From Chitinophagaceae bacterium (GTDB taxonomy: Bacteria > Bacteroidota > Bacteroidia > Chitinophagales > Chitinophagaceae): a stretch of 14,337 nucleotides of DNA. The notes below the pieces were generated by a model. The model saw only the letters and a program-made list of their open reading frames with translations, searched no databases and was not told the DNA's origin. Numbering within the stretch: the stretch's first letter is position 1; the number at the start of each line of letters is the position of its first letter. The stretch covers positions 1 to 14,337 of the forward strand of contig JALOMZ010000011.1 of assembly GCA_025455205.1 (NCBI GenBank). The letters are read 5' to 3'. This document shows positions 6,453-14,271 of this stretch, in pieces. The position numbers and the translations under genes are program-made.

Positions 6453-9400
6453 ATGGCCGCAAAAAAAACCACTGCCAAGGGGCTTTCCTTCGCCCGTCAC
6501 TACACCAAGGAAGGGGTGAGTCCTTATGAGATGTTTGAGTACGACTACCGTACCTCCATGATCAAGGACCCTTCCGGCAAAGTCATTTTCCAGATGGATA
6601 ATGTGGAAGTACCTTCCCATTGGAGCCAGATTGCTACCGATATCCTGGCCCAGAAGTATTTCCGGAAAGCAGGTGTTCCCCAGCCCGATGGCAGCACCGG
6701 TCGCGAAACCAGCAGCAAGCAGGTGGCCCACCGTATGGCCGACTGCTGGCGGCAGTGGGGCGAGCGGTATGGTTATTTTGCCAGCGCCAAAGATGCCCAG
6801 GTTTTCTACGAAGAACTGGTTTACAGCATTCTGAATCAGATGGCTGTGCCCAACAGCCCGCAGTGGTTCAATACCGGCCTGCACAGCGCCTATGGCATTG
6901 CCGGCAAGCCCCAGGGTCACTATTATGTGGATCCTGCCGACGGCCAGCTGAAAAAGTCCACCTCGGCCTACGAAAGGCCCCAGCCCCATGCCTGCTTCAT
7001 CCTGAGTGTTAGCGACGACCTGGTGAATGATGGCGGCATCATGGACCTGTGGATCCGCGAGGCCCGGATCTTTAAGTATGGCTCTGGCGTGGGCACCAAC
7101 TTCAGCCAGATCCGCGGGGAAGGCGAAAAACTCAGCGGCGGCGGCAGCAGCAGTGGCCTGATGAGCTTCCTGAAGATTGGCGACCGCGCGGCCGGCGCCA
7201 TCAAAAGCGGCGGTACCACCCGCCGGGCAGCCAAAATGGTGTGCCTCGATCTGGACCACCCCGAAATCGTGGAATTCGTAGACTGGAAGGTGGAAGAGGA
7301 AAAGAAAGTGGCTGCCCTGGTAGCCGCCGGCTACAGCAACGACTACGAAGGTGAAGCCTACCGCACCGTGAGTGGCCAGAACAGCAATAACTCAGTACGT
7401 ATCCCCAACGAGTTCTTCAAGGTACTGGATGAGGACGGCGACTGGGAACTGAAAGCCCGCACCGACGGCCGCGTAATGAAGAAGGTAAAGGCCTCGGAAC
7501 TGTGGCAGAAGATCTGCTACGCTGCCTGGCGCTGCGCCGACCCCGGTACCCAGTACGACACCACCATCAATGAATGGCATACCTGCCCCGAAGGTGGACG
7601 TATCAATGCCAGCAACCCCTGCTCGGAGTACATGTTCCTGGACAACACGGCCTGCAACCTGGCCAGTGCCAACCTGCGTCGCTTCTTCAACGAAGACACC
7701 GGCATCTTTGATGTGGAGGGCTTTGAATACATCTGCCGTCTCTGGACTGTGGTACTGGAGATCAGTGTGCTCATGGCACAGTTCCCCAGCCCCGAAGTAG
7801 CCCAGCTGAGCTACGACTACCGTACCCTGGGCCTGGGATTTGCCAACCTGGGCAGCATGCTCATGGTGAGCGGCATTCCTTACGACAGCCCCGAGGCACA
7901 GGCCATTGGCGGCGCCATCTCCGCCATCATGACCGGCGTGGCCTACAAGACCTCTGCTGAAATGGCTTCTATCCTGGGCGCCTTCCCCCGCTACCAGGAA
8001 AACGCCAAACACATGATGCGCGTAATGCGCAACCACCGTGCGGCTGCCTACGATGCCAGCGATGCCTACGAAGGCCTGAGCATCAAGCCCATGGGCATCA
8101 ACAGCAAATACTGCCCCGACTACCTGCTGAAGTCGGCCTGCAAAGCCTGGGATGAGGCCGTAATGCTGGGCGAACAGCATGGTTACCGCAACGCCCAAAC
8201 CACCGTTATTGCCCCCACCGGTACTATTGGCCTGGTGATGGATTGTGATACCACCGGCGTAGAACCCGACTTCGCCCTCGTGAAGTTCAAGAAGCTGAGC
8301 GGTGGCGGTTACTTCAAGATCATCAACCAGAGCGTGCCCGCCGCGCTGAAGAAGCTGGGCTACAATGAAAAGGAGATCGAGAGCATCGTAAACTATGCCA
8401 AGGGTGCTGCTTCGCTGCATGGCGCGCCGCATATCAACCCGCAAAGCCTGAGCGAAAAAGGCCTGATTGCCGAAGAGATCCAGAAGCTGGAAGCCGGCAT
8501 GGCCTCTGCCTTCCACATCAAGTTTGCATTCAACGTATACACGCTGGGTGAGCCCTGCCTCCAGCGCCTCGGCTTCAAGCCCGAAGAATACAACGACTGG
8601 AACTGGAACATGCTGGAAGCGCTGGGATACAGCGATGCCCAAATTGAAGCCGCCAACGAATATGTATGCGGCACCATGACCATCGAAGGCGCGCCCTACC
8701 TGAAGGAAGAGCATTATGCCGTATTCGACTGCGCCAACAAGTGCGGAGAAAAAGGCCAGCGCTACATCCATGCCCATGGCCATATCAAAATGATGGGTGC
8801 CTGCCAGCCCTTCCTGAGCGGCGCCATCAGCAAGACCATCAACCTGCCCCATGAGGCCACGGTGGAAGAGATTGCCGAAGCCTACCGCATGAGCTGGGAA
8901 CTGGGCCTCAAGGCCAACGCCCTCTACCGCGATGGATCCAAGCTGAGCCAGCCGCTGAGCAACAAGAGCGACGACAAGAAGAAGGACAGCACCGATGCTG
9001 CCGCAGAAGCCCCTGCCGAAACAAGTGGCAGCAATATTGTTGACCTGGGCCAACTGACCGTGGAAGAGCTGCTGCAGGAAGTAACCAAGCGCATGCAGGC
9101 CAGCCCCGACACCAAGCTGAAGCGCCAGCTGGCCAAGATCGTAGAGCGCCGCACCCTGCCCGCCAAGCGCCGCGGATATACCCAGAAGGCCAAGATCAAC
9201 GGACAGGCCCTGTTCCTGCGCACCGGCGAATACAACGATGGCACCCTGGGCGAAATCTTCATCGACCTGGCCAAGGAAGGCAGCACCCTGCGCAGCCTCA
9301 TGAACTGCTTTGCCATTGCCGTTTCGGTGGGCCTGCAGTATGGCGTGCCGCTGGAAGAGTTTGTGGAGAAGTTCGTGTTCACCAAGTTTGAGCCGGCCGG

Positions 9401-9833
9401 CATGGTAGACCATCCGAATATCAAGACCACCACCTCCATTGTGGACTTCGTATTCCGCGCCCTGGCCTACGAATACCTCAACCGTACCGACCTGGTGCAT
9501 GTGCTCGACAAGCCCGAGATCGGCAACCTGGGTGAAGACGACAGCGAGGTAGACTTGCTGCCCGAAGAACCGGTGGCTGAAAAAAAAACGCCTGAGCTGA
9601 GCAGTGTGCGCGTAACGCCCCAGAGCAGCAGCACAGCCAAGCCCACCAAAGTGCAGACTGAAAAGCAAACAGCCCCGGTGGTAGTGGTAGACAATATGCT
9701 GGAGCAGATCAACAAGCAGATGCAGCAAAACCAGAGTGATGCCCCCGCCTGTAACGTGTGCGGCGCCATCATGATGCGCAGCGGCGCCTGTTACAAGTGC
9801 AACAACTGCGGTAACCAGGGTGGTTGCAGCTAA
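6453..9833 (+). CDS. nrdJ: Adenosylcobalamin-dependent class II ribonucleotide reductase
   Basis: This enzyme converts ribonucleotides to deoxyribonucleotides for DNA synthesis, using adenosylcobalamin to make the catalytic thiyl radical and needing no oxygen or partner subunit. At 1126 residues it matches the long NrdJ type. The active site shows Asn388, Cys390 (radical site) and Glu392 in NPCSE. The likely redox cysteine pair is Cys181 (HACFIL) and Cys401 (TACNLAS), and APTGTIG lies at 587-593. After the barrel, a low-complexity Lys/Ala/Glu linker (about 830-860) leads to a TSCPD-type domain (about 905-1005), a Pro/Thr/Ser-rich linker (about 1030-1075) and a C-terminal cysteine cluster (Cys1100, 1103, 1113, 1116, 1119, 1125) expected to re-reduce the active site. 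The ATG at 6453 is followed by the Lys-rich MAAKKTTAKG; no Shine-Dalgarno sequence is visible. It appears to be a single-gene unit ending at a strong terminator. Strong codon bias leaves long open frames on the other strand, which are not genes. Confidence 0.97.
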   Translation: MAAKKTTAKGLSFARHYTKEGVSPYEMFEYDYRTSMIKDPSGKVIFQMDNVEVPSHWSQIATDILAQKYFRKAGVPQPDGSTGRETSSKQVAHRMADCWRQWGERYGYFASAKDAQVFYEELVYSILNQMAVPNSPQWFNTGLHSAYGIAGKPQGHYYVDPADGQLKKSTSAYERPQPHACFILSVSDDLVNDGGIMDLWIREARIFKYGSGVGTNFSQIRGEGEKLSGGGSSSGLMSFLKIGDRAAGAIKSGGTTRRAAKMVCLDLDHPEIVEFVDWKVEEEKKVAALVAAGYSNDYEGEAYRTVSGQNSNNSVRIPNEFFKVLDEDGDWELKARTDGRVMKKVKASELWQKICYAAWRCADPGTQYDTTINEWHTCPEGGRINASNPCSEYMFLDNTACNLASANLRRFFNEDTGIFDVEGFEYICRLWTVVLEISVLMAQFPSPEVAQLSYDYRTLGLGFANLGSMLMVSGIPYDSPEAQAIGGAISAIMTGVAYKTSAEMASILGAFPRYQENAKHMMRVMRNHRAAAYDASDAYEGLSIKPMGINSKYCPDYLLKSACKAWDEAVMLGEQHGYRNAQTTVIAPTGTIGLVMDCDTTGVEPDFALVKFKKLSGGGYFKIINQSVPAALKKLGYNEKEIESIVNYAKGAASLHGAPHINPQSLSEKGLIAEEIQKLEAGMASAFHIKFAFNVYTLGEPCLQRLGFKPEEYNDWNWNMLEALGYSDAQIEAANEYVCGTMTIEGAPYLKEEHYAVFDCANKCGEKGQRYIHAHGHIKMMGACQPFLSGAISKTINLPHEATVEEIAEAYRMSWELGLKANALYRDGSKLSQPLSNKSDDKKKDSTDAAAEAPAETSGSNIVDLGQLTVEELLQEVTKRMQASPDTKLKRQLAKIVERRTLPAKRRGYTQKAKINGQALFLRTGEYNDGTLGEIFIDLAKEGSTLRSLMNCFAIAVSVGLQYGVPLEEFVEKFVFTKFEPAGMVDHPNIKTTTSIVDFVFRALAYEYLNRTDLVHVLDKPEIGNLGEDDSEVDLLPEEPVAEKKTPELSSVRVTPQSSSTAKPTKVQTEKQTAPVVVVDNMLEQINKQMQQNQSDAPACNVCGAIMMRSGACYKCNNCGNQGGCS

Positions 9834-9862
9834 GTCATAGAGCGTAACAATTCAATGAGAGA

Positions 9863-9888
9863 GGGGAGCTGATGAGGCTCCCCTTTTT
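9863..9888 (+). terminator. Intrinsic terminator of nrdJ
   Basis: GGGGAGC (9863-9869) and GCTCCCC (9877-9883) form a 7-bp GC-rich stem around a 7-base loop, followed by five T's. It lies 30 nt after the nrdJ stop codon. Confidence 0.88.
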
Positions 9889-10026
9889 GTTTGATGTTTG
9901 ATGTTTGATGTTCGAGGTGGGTTGGGAGTTTGGTGGTGGGTGTGGAGGGTGAAGCCAGGCAGCGGCGTAGCGATGGAATGGTGCTGCCGGCAGACAGCCT
10001 CGAACCTCAAACATCAAACCTCAAAC
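9889..10026. repeat. Long inverted repeat made of TTTGATG words, with an inner hairpin
   Basis: Left arm 9889-9917 (three TTTGATG-like words, then TTCGAGG) and right arm 9998-10026 (CCTCGAAC, then CTCAAAC/ATCAAAC words) are reverse complements at 27 of 29 positions. The 80-bp interior holds a second inverted repeat, GGCAGC (9958-9963) with GCTGCC (9983-9988), extended by GCC/GGC on the outer side with a bulged A. The element starts directly after the T run of the nrdJ terminator. Related heptamer words (CTTCAAA, CCTCGAA) recur at about 13461-13482. Confidence 0.75.
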
Positions 10027-10176
10027 AATGAGCCCCGGAATCGTCCTGCCTTCCGAACAATAAACGTTAAACCTTATTCTTTGCAGCGAGGTTGCAAAAA
10101 GAGTGTACGTTCATTATTCAAACCGTTCCAGTTGTTTTGTTCCTTTGGAGCCGGAAAAAAACTGTCATAACCCCTA

Positions 10177-10482
10177 ATGCGTATCCGTATGAAAACATTC
10201 AGGTTGATGATGCTGGCTATGCTGGCCATGGTTTCTTTTGGCGTGCTGGCACAGCAGCAGGAAAAGGAAAAGAAGGGCAAAAAAGAAGCCCATAAGTATG
10301 AGTGCCCCATGAAGTGCGAAGCCCCTGCCGACAAGCCCGGAAAGTGCGGTAAGTGCGGCATGGAATTGAAAAAGATGAAAGACGACAAGGCGGTATATGA
10401 GTGCCCCATGAAGTGCGAGCCCGCCAGCGACAAGCCTGGCAAATGCGGCAAGTGCGGCATGGATCTGAAGAAGAAGGCATAA
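10177..10482 (+). CDS. Small secreted protein with two heavy-metal-binding (HMBD-like) repeats
   Basis: This is a 101-residue exported, cysteine-rich protein, probably a periplasmic metal-binding or copper-handling factor; the metal is not known. A signal peptide covers about residues 5-25 (MKTFRLMMLAMLAM, ending GVLA before Gln26), so the in-frame ATG at 10189 is an equally good start and may be the real one. A Lys/Glu-rich stretch (28-40) leads to two near-identical 25-residue repeats at 41-65 and 74-98. Each has the form YECPMKCE, then DKPGKCGKCGM, with four cysteines. They resemble the heavy-metal-binding domain often found in Bacteroidota efflux proteins and P-type ATPases, where the usual motif is CPMHP...PGxCPxCGM. 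Here the His-Pro is replaced by Lys-Cys. No efflux gene adjoins it. It ends at its own terminator. Confidence 0.85.
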   Translation: MRIRMKTFRLMMLAMLAMVSFGVLAQQQEKEKKGKKEAHKYECPMKCEAPADKPGKCGKCGMELKKMKDDKAVYECPMKCEPASDKPGKCGKCGMDLKKKA

Positions 10483-10507
10483 ACAGCTATCCTTTACTCA
10501 ATCAAGG

Positions 10508-10543
10508 CGCCTCGCAGACTTTGGTTCTGCGGGGCGTTTTTTT
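10508..10543 (+). terminator. Intrinsic terminator of the metal-binding protein gene
   Basis: CGCCTCGCAGA (10508-10518) and TCTGCGGGGCG (10526-10536) form an 11-bp stem (one T-G pair) with a 7-base loop, followed by seven T's. It lies 26 nt after the stop codon of the upstream gene. Confidence 0.92.
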
Positions 10544-10611
10544 GGTGCTTGCAATTGCGGGATCCTTCATGCTTAAGATGAACAGCATTTCCCTCCGGAT
10601 ACCTCAAAGGG

Positions 10612-10753
10612 CAATGTCATTAAGTTAGTATCTGCGCGTATCTGCGGTTTTCAATCAGCGAGATCTGCGGGGAATATTTCCCGCTGATAACGCAGATTCT
10701 GACGCAGATTTATGCTGATGAACAAGGCACCCATCGTTAACTAAATGACATTG
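10612..10753. mobile_element. MITE-like 142-bp palindromic element with possible 9-bp target duplication
   Basis: The terminal inverted repeats are CAATGTCATTAAGTTAG (10612-10628) and TTAACTAAATGACATTG (10737-10753), 15 of 17 complementary. They are flanked directly by CTCAAAGGG (10603-10611) and CGCAAAGGG (10754-10762), an 8-of-9 match that looks like a target-site duplication. The inside is itself palindromic: ATCTGCG words, ATCAGCGAGATCTGCGGG and a GGAATATTTCC centre face CGCTGAT, AACGCAGATT and GACGCAGATT. There is no coding capacity, so any movement would depend on a transposase elsewhere. The family is unknown; a 9-bp duplication would suit several IS families. Confidence 0.65.
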
Positions 10754-10762
10754 CGCAAAGGG

Positions 10763-10869
10763 GCTCGATCTTTTGCTGGCTGTGACGCATGGTGGCGCAG
10801 TATGCGTGCAAGAAGAAATGACCATGGTGTTCCTCTTTGCCAGCCTCCCTATCCTCCTGTATTGTGCCA
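10763..10869. other. Unassigned spacer between the MITE-like element and the MBL-fold gene
   Basis: No gene, terminator or repeat could be supported in this 107-bp stretch. Short open frames on both strands overlap the MITE-like element or the hydrolase and look like chance. Confidence 0.4.
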
Positions 10870-11604
10870 TCAAAAGGAGTATGCATACCGCTCCAGCAAC
10901 GCATCCAGTTTCTCTGTAATACGTTCCGCTGCCACGCCGCCATGGTAGCAAACAATACTGGCTGGCTTCAGCGACCTGATGCCTGCCACTGATTGGAGAG
11001 CCCGAGGCAAATCGAGGGTGAACTGCGGATTGGCAATGTTGAACTGCCCGTTTTCAATCACCAGGGCATCATTGGCTATGACCGTTCTTGTCTCAGGCAG
11101 GAAGAAAGACACATGGCCATTGGTATGTCCCGGAGTGGCTAAGACAATGCAAGCATCTTCAACCTTGTCATTGTGTTGGTAAGTGTGGTCAACGGGCAGG
11201 CGGCGGATGCCTTTCAAAGATTCGATGAACGACAGGGCCCAGGGCATATGTTCTTCCGGCATCCCGTCAAGCATGCGCTCTGCCTGCAGCAGCCTTTCAG
11301 ATTTCACTTTGCCTGAAACGGAAGGTTCTTCCAGCTGGCTGCAGTAAACCAGCAAATCAGGGTTAGCCTCTTTGAAGTGGCAGAGTCCGCCAATATGGTC
11401 AATATCATCGTGCGACACCAGGATGGCATGCAGGTCGCGCACAGAGAGTCCTTGTTGCCTTAGCGCGTTCACAAAGGCAGGATAGGTTTCCGCATAGCCC
11501 GCATCCACCAGGTAATGCCGCCCGTTGAGGGTGAGGAGGGTGGGATGCAGCACAATATCCTGCTGACCAATGCAATGGGCAATCTCGAACGTGTGGATGC
11601 TCAT
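10870..11604 (-). CDS. Metallo-beta-lactamase-fold hydrolase
   Basis: This is a cytoplasmic (no signal peptide) metal-dependent hydrolase of the large MBL-fold/glyoxalase II-like superfamily; the substrate cannot be assigned. At 244 residues, it shows LVDAGY (32-37, the strand before the metal site), the metal motif SHDDIDHIGG (64-73) with His65, Asp69 and His70, TPGHTNGHVSFF (157-168) with His160, Asp179 in IANDAL, and His221 in VCYHGG. The second histidine of the classical HxHxDH motif is Asp67 here (HDDIDH). HxDxDH variants are found in otherwise normal members, so this does not imply loss of activity, although metal preference may differ. The gene diverges from the PhoD-like gene across 203 bp. 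No terminator was found; its stop lies about 107 bp from the MITE-like element. Confidence 0.9.
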   Translation of the reverse strand: MSIHTFEIAHCIGQQDIVLHPTLLTLNGRHYLVDAGYAETYPAFVNALRQQGLSVRDLHAILVSHDDIDHIGGLCHFKEANPDLLVYCSQLEEPSVSGKVKSERLLQAERMLDGMPEEHMPWALSFIESLKGIRRLPVDHTYQHNDKVEDACIVLATPGHTNGHVSFFLPETRTVIANDALVIENGQFNIANPQFTLDLPRALQSVAGIRSLKPASIVCYHGGVAAERITEKLDALLERYAYSF

Positions 11605-11807
11605 GGGTGGGTGTTTGTGTGAAGGTAGGCAGGAAAATTATCCGCGGCCCCCGAGGCTGTCAGAAACCGCCGGTTGTGCACGCATGGCACAGGAAGGGGC
11701 CGTTGCACCATGGAGGGATTTTATTGTTGTTATGACAGACGGCTGCCCCCATCTGCTTGTTGCCAAAACCAGCTACCTTGCGGCCTCATCCGGTTCAAAC
11801 TTTGTAT

Positions 11808-13196
11808 ATGAAACGCATAGCGGTGATACTAGGCCTGATGGCCCTTTGGATTCAGGGCATTGCCCAGGTGGCAGCCGGACCCATGCTGGGACCCGTAACC
11901 CTGCGTACGGCCAGCGTGTGGATAGCCCTGGAACAGCCGGCTGCTTCTGTATTGGTAAGATACTGGCCCGAAGGAGGCAATAAGGCAAAGGCCATCACCG
12001 CCATGCCAACAACCAGCCAGCCCGCGAACCAACCGGCAGGCCTGCCGGTGGTCATACGCCATATCACCCTCGGCGGATTGGAGCCAGGCACCAGCTACAA
12101 CTATGAAGTATGGCTGACCGATGCGCGTCAGGCGCCCACCCGGTTGGTGCACAGTGGCAGCCTCACTACCCAAACACTTTTCCAGTGGCGCAAGCCGGCA
12201 CCCGATTTCAGCTTTCTAACCGGCAGCTGCGCCTATGTGAACCAACCCCCATACGACCGTCCGGGCAAACCCTATGGCGGCGACAGCAGCATCTTTGAAA
12301 CCATGGCCCGGGAAAAAGCTGCCTTCATGCTCTGGCTGGGCGACAACTGGTATACCCGCGAAGTAGACTACAGCAGCGAATGGGGCCTCTGGTACCGAGC
12401 CCTGCACGACCGCCGTCAGCCCATCCTGCAAAACTTCTGGCGCAGCATGCCCCACCTGGCCATATGGGATGACCACGATTACGGCCCCAACGACTACGGG
12501 AAAAGCTATATGTTCAAACAGACCAGCCGCGAGGTGTTTCGCAGCATGTGGCTGAACCCCGGCTATGGCGAACAAGGCGAAGGCATCTATGGCAGGTATA
12601 CCTACCACGACGTTGACTTCTTTATGCTCGACGACCGCTGGTGGCGCGACTTTGACCGCCTGCCCGACAGCGTGAACGGCAAACCCAACCCCGACAAACG
12701 CATGTTTGGCCGCCAGCAAATGGAATGGCTGAAGAATGAGCTCCGCTATAGCAAGACGAATCCCTTCATCAGCTTCCGCATCATAGCCACCGGCAGCCAG
12801 GTGCTCAACCCGGGCAGCCCCTTCGATAAGCTGCTCGACTTCCCGGTGGAATACTATGAACTCATGCAGTTCATCCGCGATGAAAAAATTGACGGCGTGC
12901 TCTTCCTCACCGGCGACCGTCACCACAGCGAGATCATCAAAGTGCAGCACGAAGGCATGTATCCACTATATGACATCACCTGCTCGCCGCTTACCAGTGG
13001 CACCCACGCTTTTGGTGGCAAAGAAGCCAATAATCCCTGGCGGGTGCTGGGAATCGATAAACTGCAGAACTATGGTCGCATCAGTGTAACAGGTGCGCGC
13101 AGCAACCGCACCCTGAAAGTAGAGTTCCTGGGATTGAAGGGAGAGAAACTGGGCGAATGGACGGTGGGTGAGAAGGAATTGAAGAACCTGAGATGA
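11808..13196 (+). CDS. PhoD-like secreted metallophosphatase / phosphodiesterase
   Basis: This is a predicted exported alkaline phosphatase D-type enzyme that releases phosphate from phosphomono- or diesters outside the cytoplasm. I chose the ATG at 11808 over an in-frame TTG at 11757 because it directly begins a good signal peptide (MKRIAVILGLMALWIQG, about 1-19, cleaved before Gln20); this gives 462 residues. Residues 22-125 form the fibronectin III-like PhoD N-terminal domain (GPMLGPVTLRTASVWIA and LEPGTSYNYEVW). The metallophosphatase domain starts at FLTGSCAY (136-143) and shows WLGDNWY (176-182), IWDDHDYGPND (219-229), ATGSQV (327-332) and FLTGDRHHSE (366-375), which supply the Asp, Asn and His metal ligands. 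It is the PhoD-like metallophosphatase subfamily common in Bacteroidota rather than Bacillus PhoD itself. Repeat cluster 3 begins immediately after its stop codon. Confidence 0.92.
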   Translation: MKRIAVILGLMALWIQGIAQVAAGPMLGPVTLRTASVWIALEQPAASVLVRYWPEGGNKAKAITAMPTTSQPANQPAGLPVVIRHITLGGLEPGTSYNYEVWLTDARQAPTRLVHSGSLTTQTLFQWRKPAPDFSFLTGSCAYVNQPPYDRPGKPYGGDSSIFETMAREKAAFMLWLGDNWYTREVDYSSEWGLWYRALHDRRQPILQNFWRSMPHLAIWDDHDYGPNDYGKSYMFKQTSREVFRSMWLNPGYGEQGEGIYGRYTYHDVDFFMLDDRWWRDFDRLPDSVNGKPNPDKRMFGRQQMEWLKNELRYSKTNPFISFRIIATGSQVLNPGSPFDKLLDFPVEYYELMQFIRDEKIDGVLFLTGDRHHSEIIKVQHEGMYPLYDITCSPLTSGTHAFGGKEANNPWRVLGIDKLQNYGRISVTGARSNRTLKVEFLGLKGEKLGEWTVGEKELKNLR

Positions 13197-13480
13197 ATGT
13201 GAAAATTAGCAAATGTGAAAATGTGAAAATGAGGTGTGGGCAGGGGCCTGGATGTAATGACTGGCGTAAGCTCTTTGGGATTTGGGTTTTTTCACTTTGG
13301 GATTTCTGCGTTGATGTGCTGATTAGCTAATATGCTGATGTGCTGATGATGTGAAGTAGCAAATGTGAAAATGAGGGTGTGTTTGGAAATCGGGTGTGGT
13401 GGTTGCAGTAGCTCCTATGGAATTTGGGATTTTTCAATTTGGAATTTGCTTTTGCCCTGAACTTCAAACTTCAAACCTCG
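13197..13480 (+). repeat. Repeat cluster 3: two A-loop-B units after the PhoD-like gene
   Basis: Unit 1 has A at 13197-13232, B at 13273-13305 and C at 13310-13348. Unit 2 has a short A at 13352-13375 and B at 13417-13447, then CTTCAAACTTCAAACCTCGAA-type words (about 13461-13482) in place of a C tail. The first A arm starts at the base after the PhoD-like stop codon. The stretch CGTAAGCTCTTTGG before B in unit 1 resembles CGCAAGCTCTTTGG before B in the second unit of cluster 1 (about 887-900). There is no gene here, and the orientation matches clusters 1 and 2. Confidence 0.82.
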
Positions 13481-13490
13481 AATCTGATTG

Positions 13491-13970
13491 ATGAAACTTT
13501 ATATTCAATACGACAAAGCCAAAACGCAGCAGGCGCTGCGCTATCATTTCATTTCGCGCAATGAGGTGAAGATTTTGCTGATACTGGTGAATGTGTTCGC
13601 TGTTTTTTCTGCGGGCCTTTATGCCTTCAAAGTCATCAGGCCTACTCCGTTCCTGCTGAGCTCGCTGCTGTGGTTTTTGCTGATGCTCACCTTTTGGTTC
13701 TGGCTGCCGCGCATGATCTTCAACCGGAGCGCCACTTTCAAGGATAAGATCGACATGACCCTGCGGGAGGATGATATCCTGCTGGAAACGGAGCGCGGTT
13801 ATACCACCTGGTCCTATAAGAAGTTTCGCTATTACATGGAGAGCCCCAACTTCTTCCACCTGTATATCGACGACAAGACCTTCTTCATGATCCCGAAGGA
13901 TGCATGCGTGGGAGATGCCGATACCATAGAGGTGCGCCGGCGACTGGATGAGAAGATCGGGAGAAAATGA
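13491..13970 (+). CDS. YcxB-like small membrane protein
   Basis: This 159-residue protein has a YcxB-like layout, a family of unknown function. The soluble N-terminus (1-26, with LYIQYDKAKTQQALRYHF) is followed by two membrane helices (about 27-46 and 52-72) and a cytoplasmic C-terminal domain (about 80-156). That domain has the family-style strand pattern IDMTLREDDILLETERGYTT, then WSYKKFRYYMESPNFFHLYI and FFMIPKDA. A TTG codon immediately before the ATG could extend the frame by one residue, but the ATG at 13491 is the natural start. There is no close neighbour on the same strand, so it appears monocistronic. The repeat cluster ends just before it and leaves little room for a promoter outside repeat DNA. 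Confidence 0.82.
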   Translation: MKLYIQYDKAKTQQALRYHFISRNEVKILLILVNVFAVFSAGLYAFKVIRPTPFLLSSLLWFLLMLTFWFWLPRMIFNRSATFKDKIDMTLREDDILLETERGYTTWSYKKFRYYMESPNFFHLYIDDKTFFMIPKDACVGDADTIEVRRRLDEKIGRK

Positions 13971-14086
13971 CCTGTTGGCATAAGTATACATTATTATGCC
14001 ATGGTTTTTTCCGGGTAACGGGAGCATTCATCCGGATGGTGTGGGATGTCTTGTTGTGCTTGGCGCACTTCCAGGAAGATCAATGG

Positions 14087-14158
14087 TTTCCCACAAAGGC
14101 CACTAAGCGCACTAAGAGGAATTATTTCTTTGAGGTTTTTTGTGCTCTTGGTGGGAAA
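14087..14158. repeat. Inverted repeat of CACAAAG / CTTTGTG words, first copy
   Basis: TTTCCCACAAAGG at the left end faces CTTGGTGGGAAA at the right end, with more partly complementary words inside (CACTAAG against TTTGTGCTC). It is an imperfect 72-bp palindrome with no coding content. A second related palindrome follows within 10 bp. Confidence 0.6.
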
Positions 14159-14166
14159 TAAACCGG

Positions 14167-14237
14167 TTTTCACAAAGGCAGCCAGGCCCAACGAGGGGAA
14201 TCAATTCTTTGTGCTTCTTTGTATGCTTTGTGGGAAA
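14167..14237. repeat. Inverted repeat of CACAAAG / CTTTGTG words, second copy
   Basis: TTTTCACAAAGGC at the left faces CTTTGTGGGAAAT at the right, with CTTTGTGCTTCTTTG inside the right arm. It is built from the same words as the palindrome at 14087-14158, so the pair looks like a local duplication or two insertions of one element type. Confidence 0.58.
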
Positions 14238-14271
14238 TGCGCAGGTATCAGTAAGGGGGACTCTGTGAGTA

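Noticed and set aside
6438..7259. 273-codon minus-strand open frame opposite the start of nrdJ
   Set aside because: It is another antisense shadow with the same low-information composition and no motif.
7392..9728. 778-codon open frame on the minus strand opposite nrdJ
   Set aside because: It is a mirror of strong codon bias in nrdJ; the translation is Gly/Ala/Val/His-rich with no recognisable domain, and nrdJ is unmistakable on the plus strand.
11757..11807. N-terminal extension of the PhoD-like protein from a TTG start
   Set aside because: It would put 17 hydrophilic residues before an otherwise ideal signal peptide that begins at the ATG at 11808.
12032..12050. CCGGCAGGCCTGCCGG palindrome in the PhoD-like gene
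   Set aside because: It is coding sequence for QPAGLPVV in a Pro/Ala-rich loop; probably coincidental despite resembling the intergenic palindrome at 3481.
12216..12950. 244-codon minus-strand open frame inside the PhoD-like gene
   Set aside because: It lies entirely opposite conserved metallophosphatase motifs and has a biased, motif-free translation.
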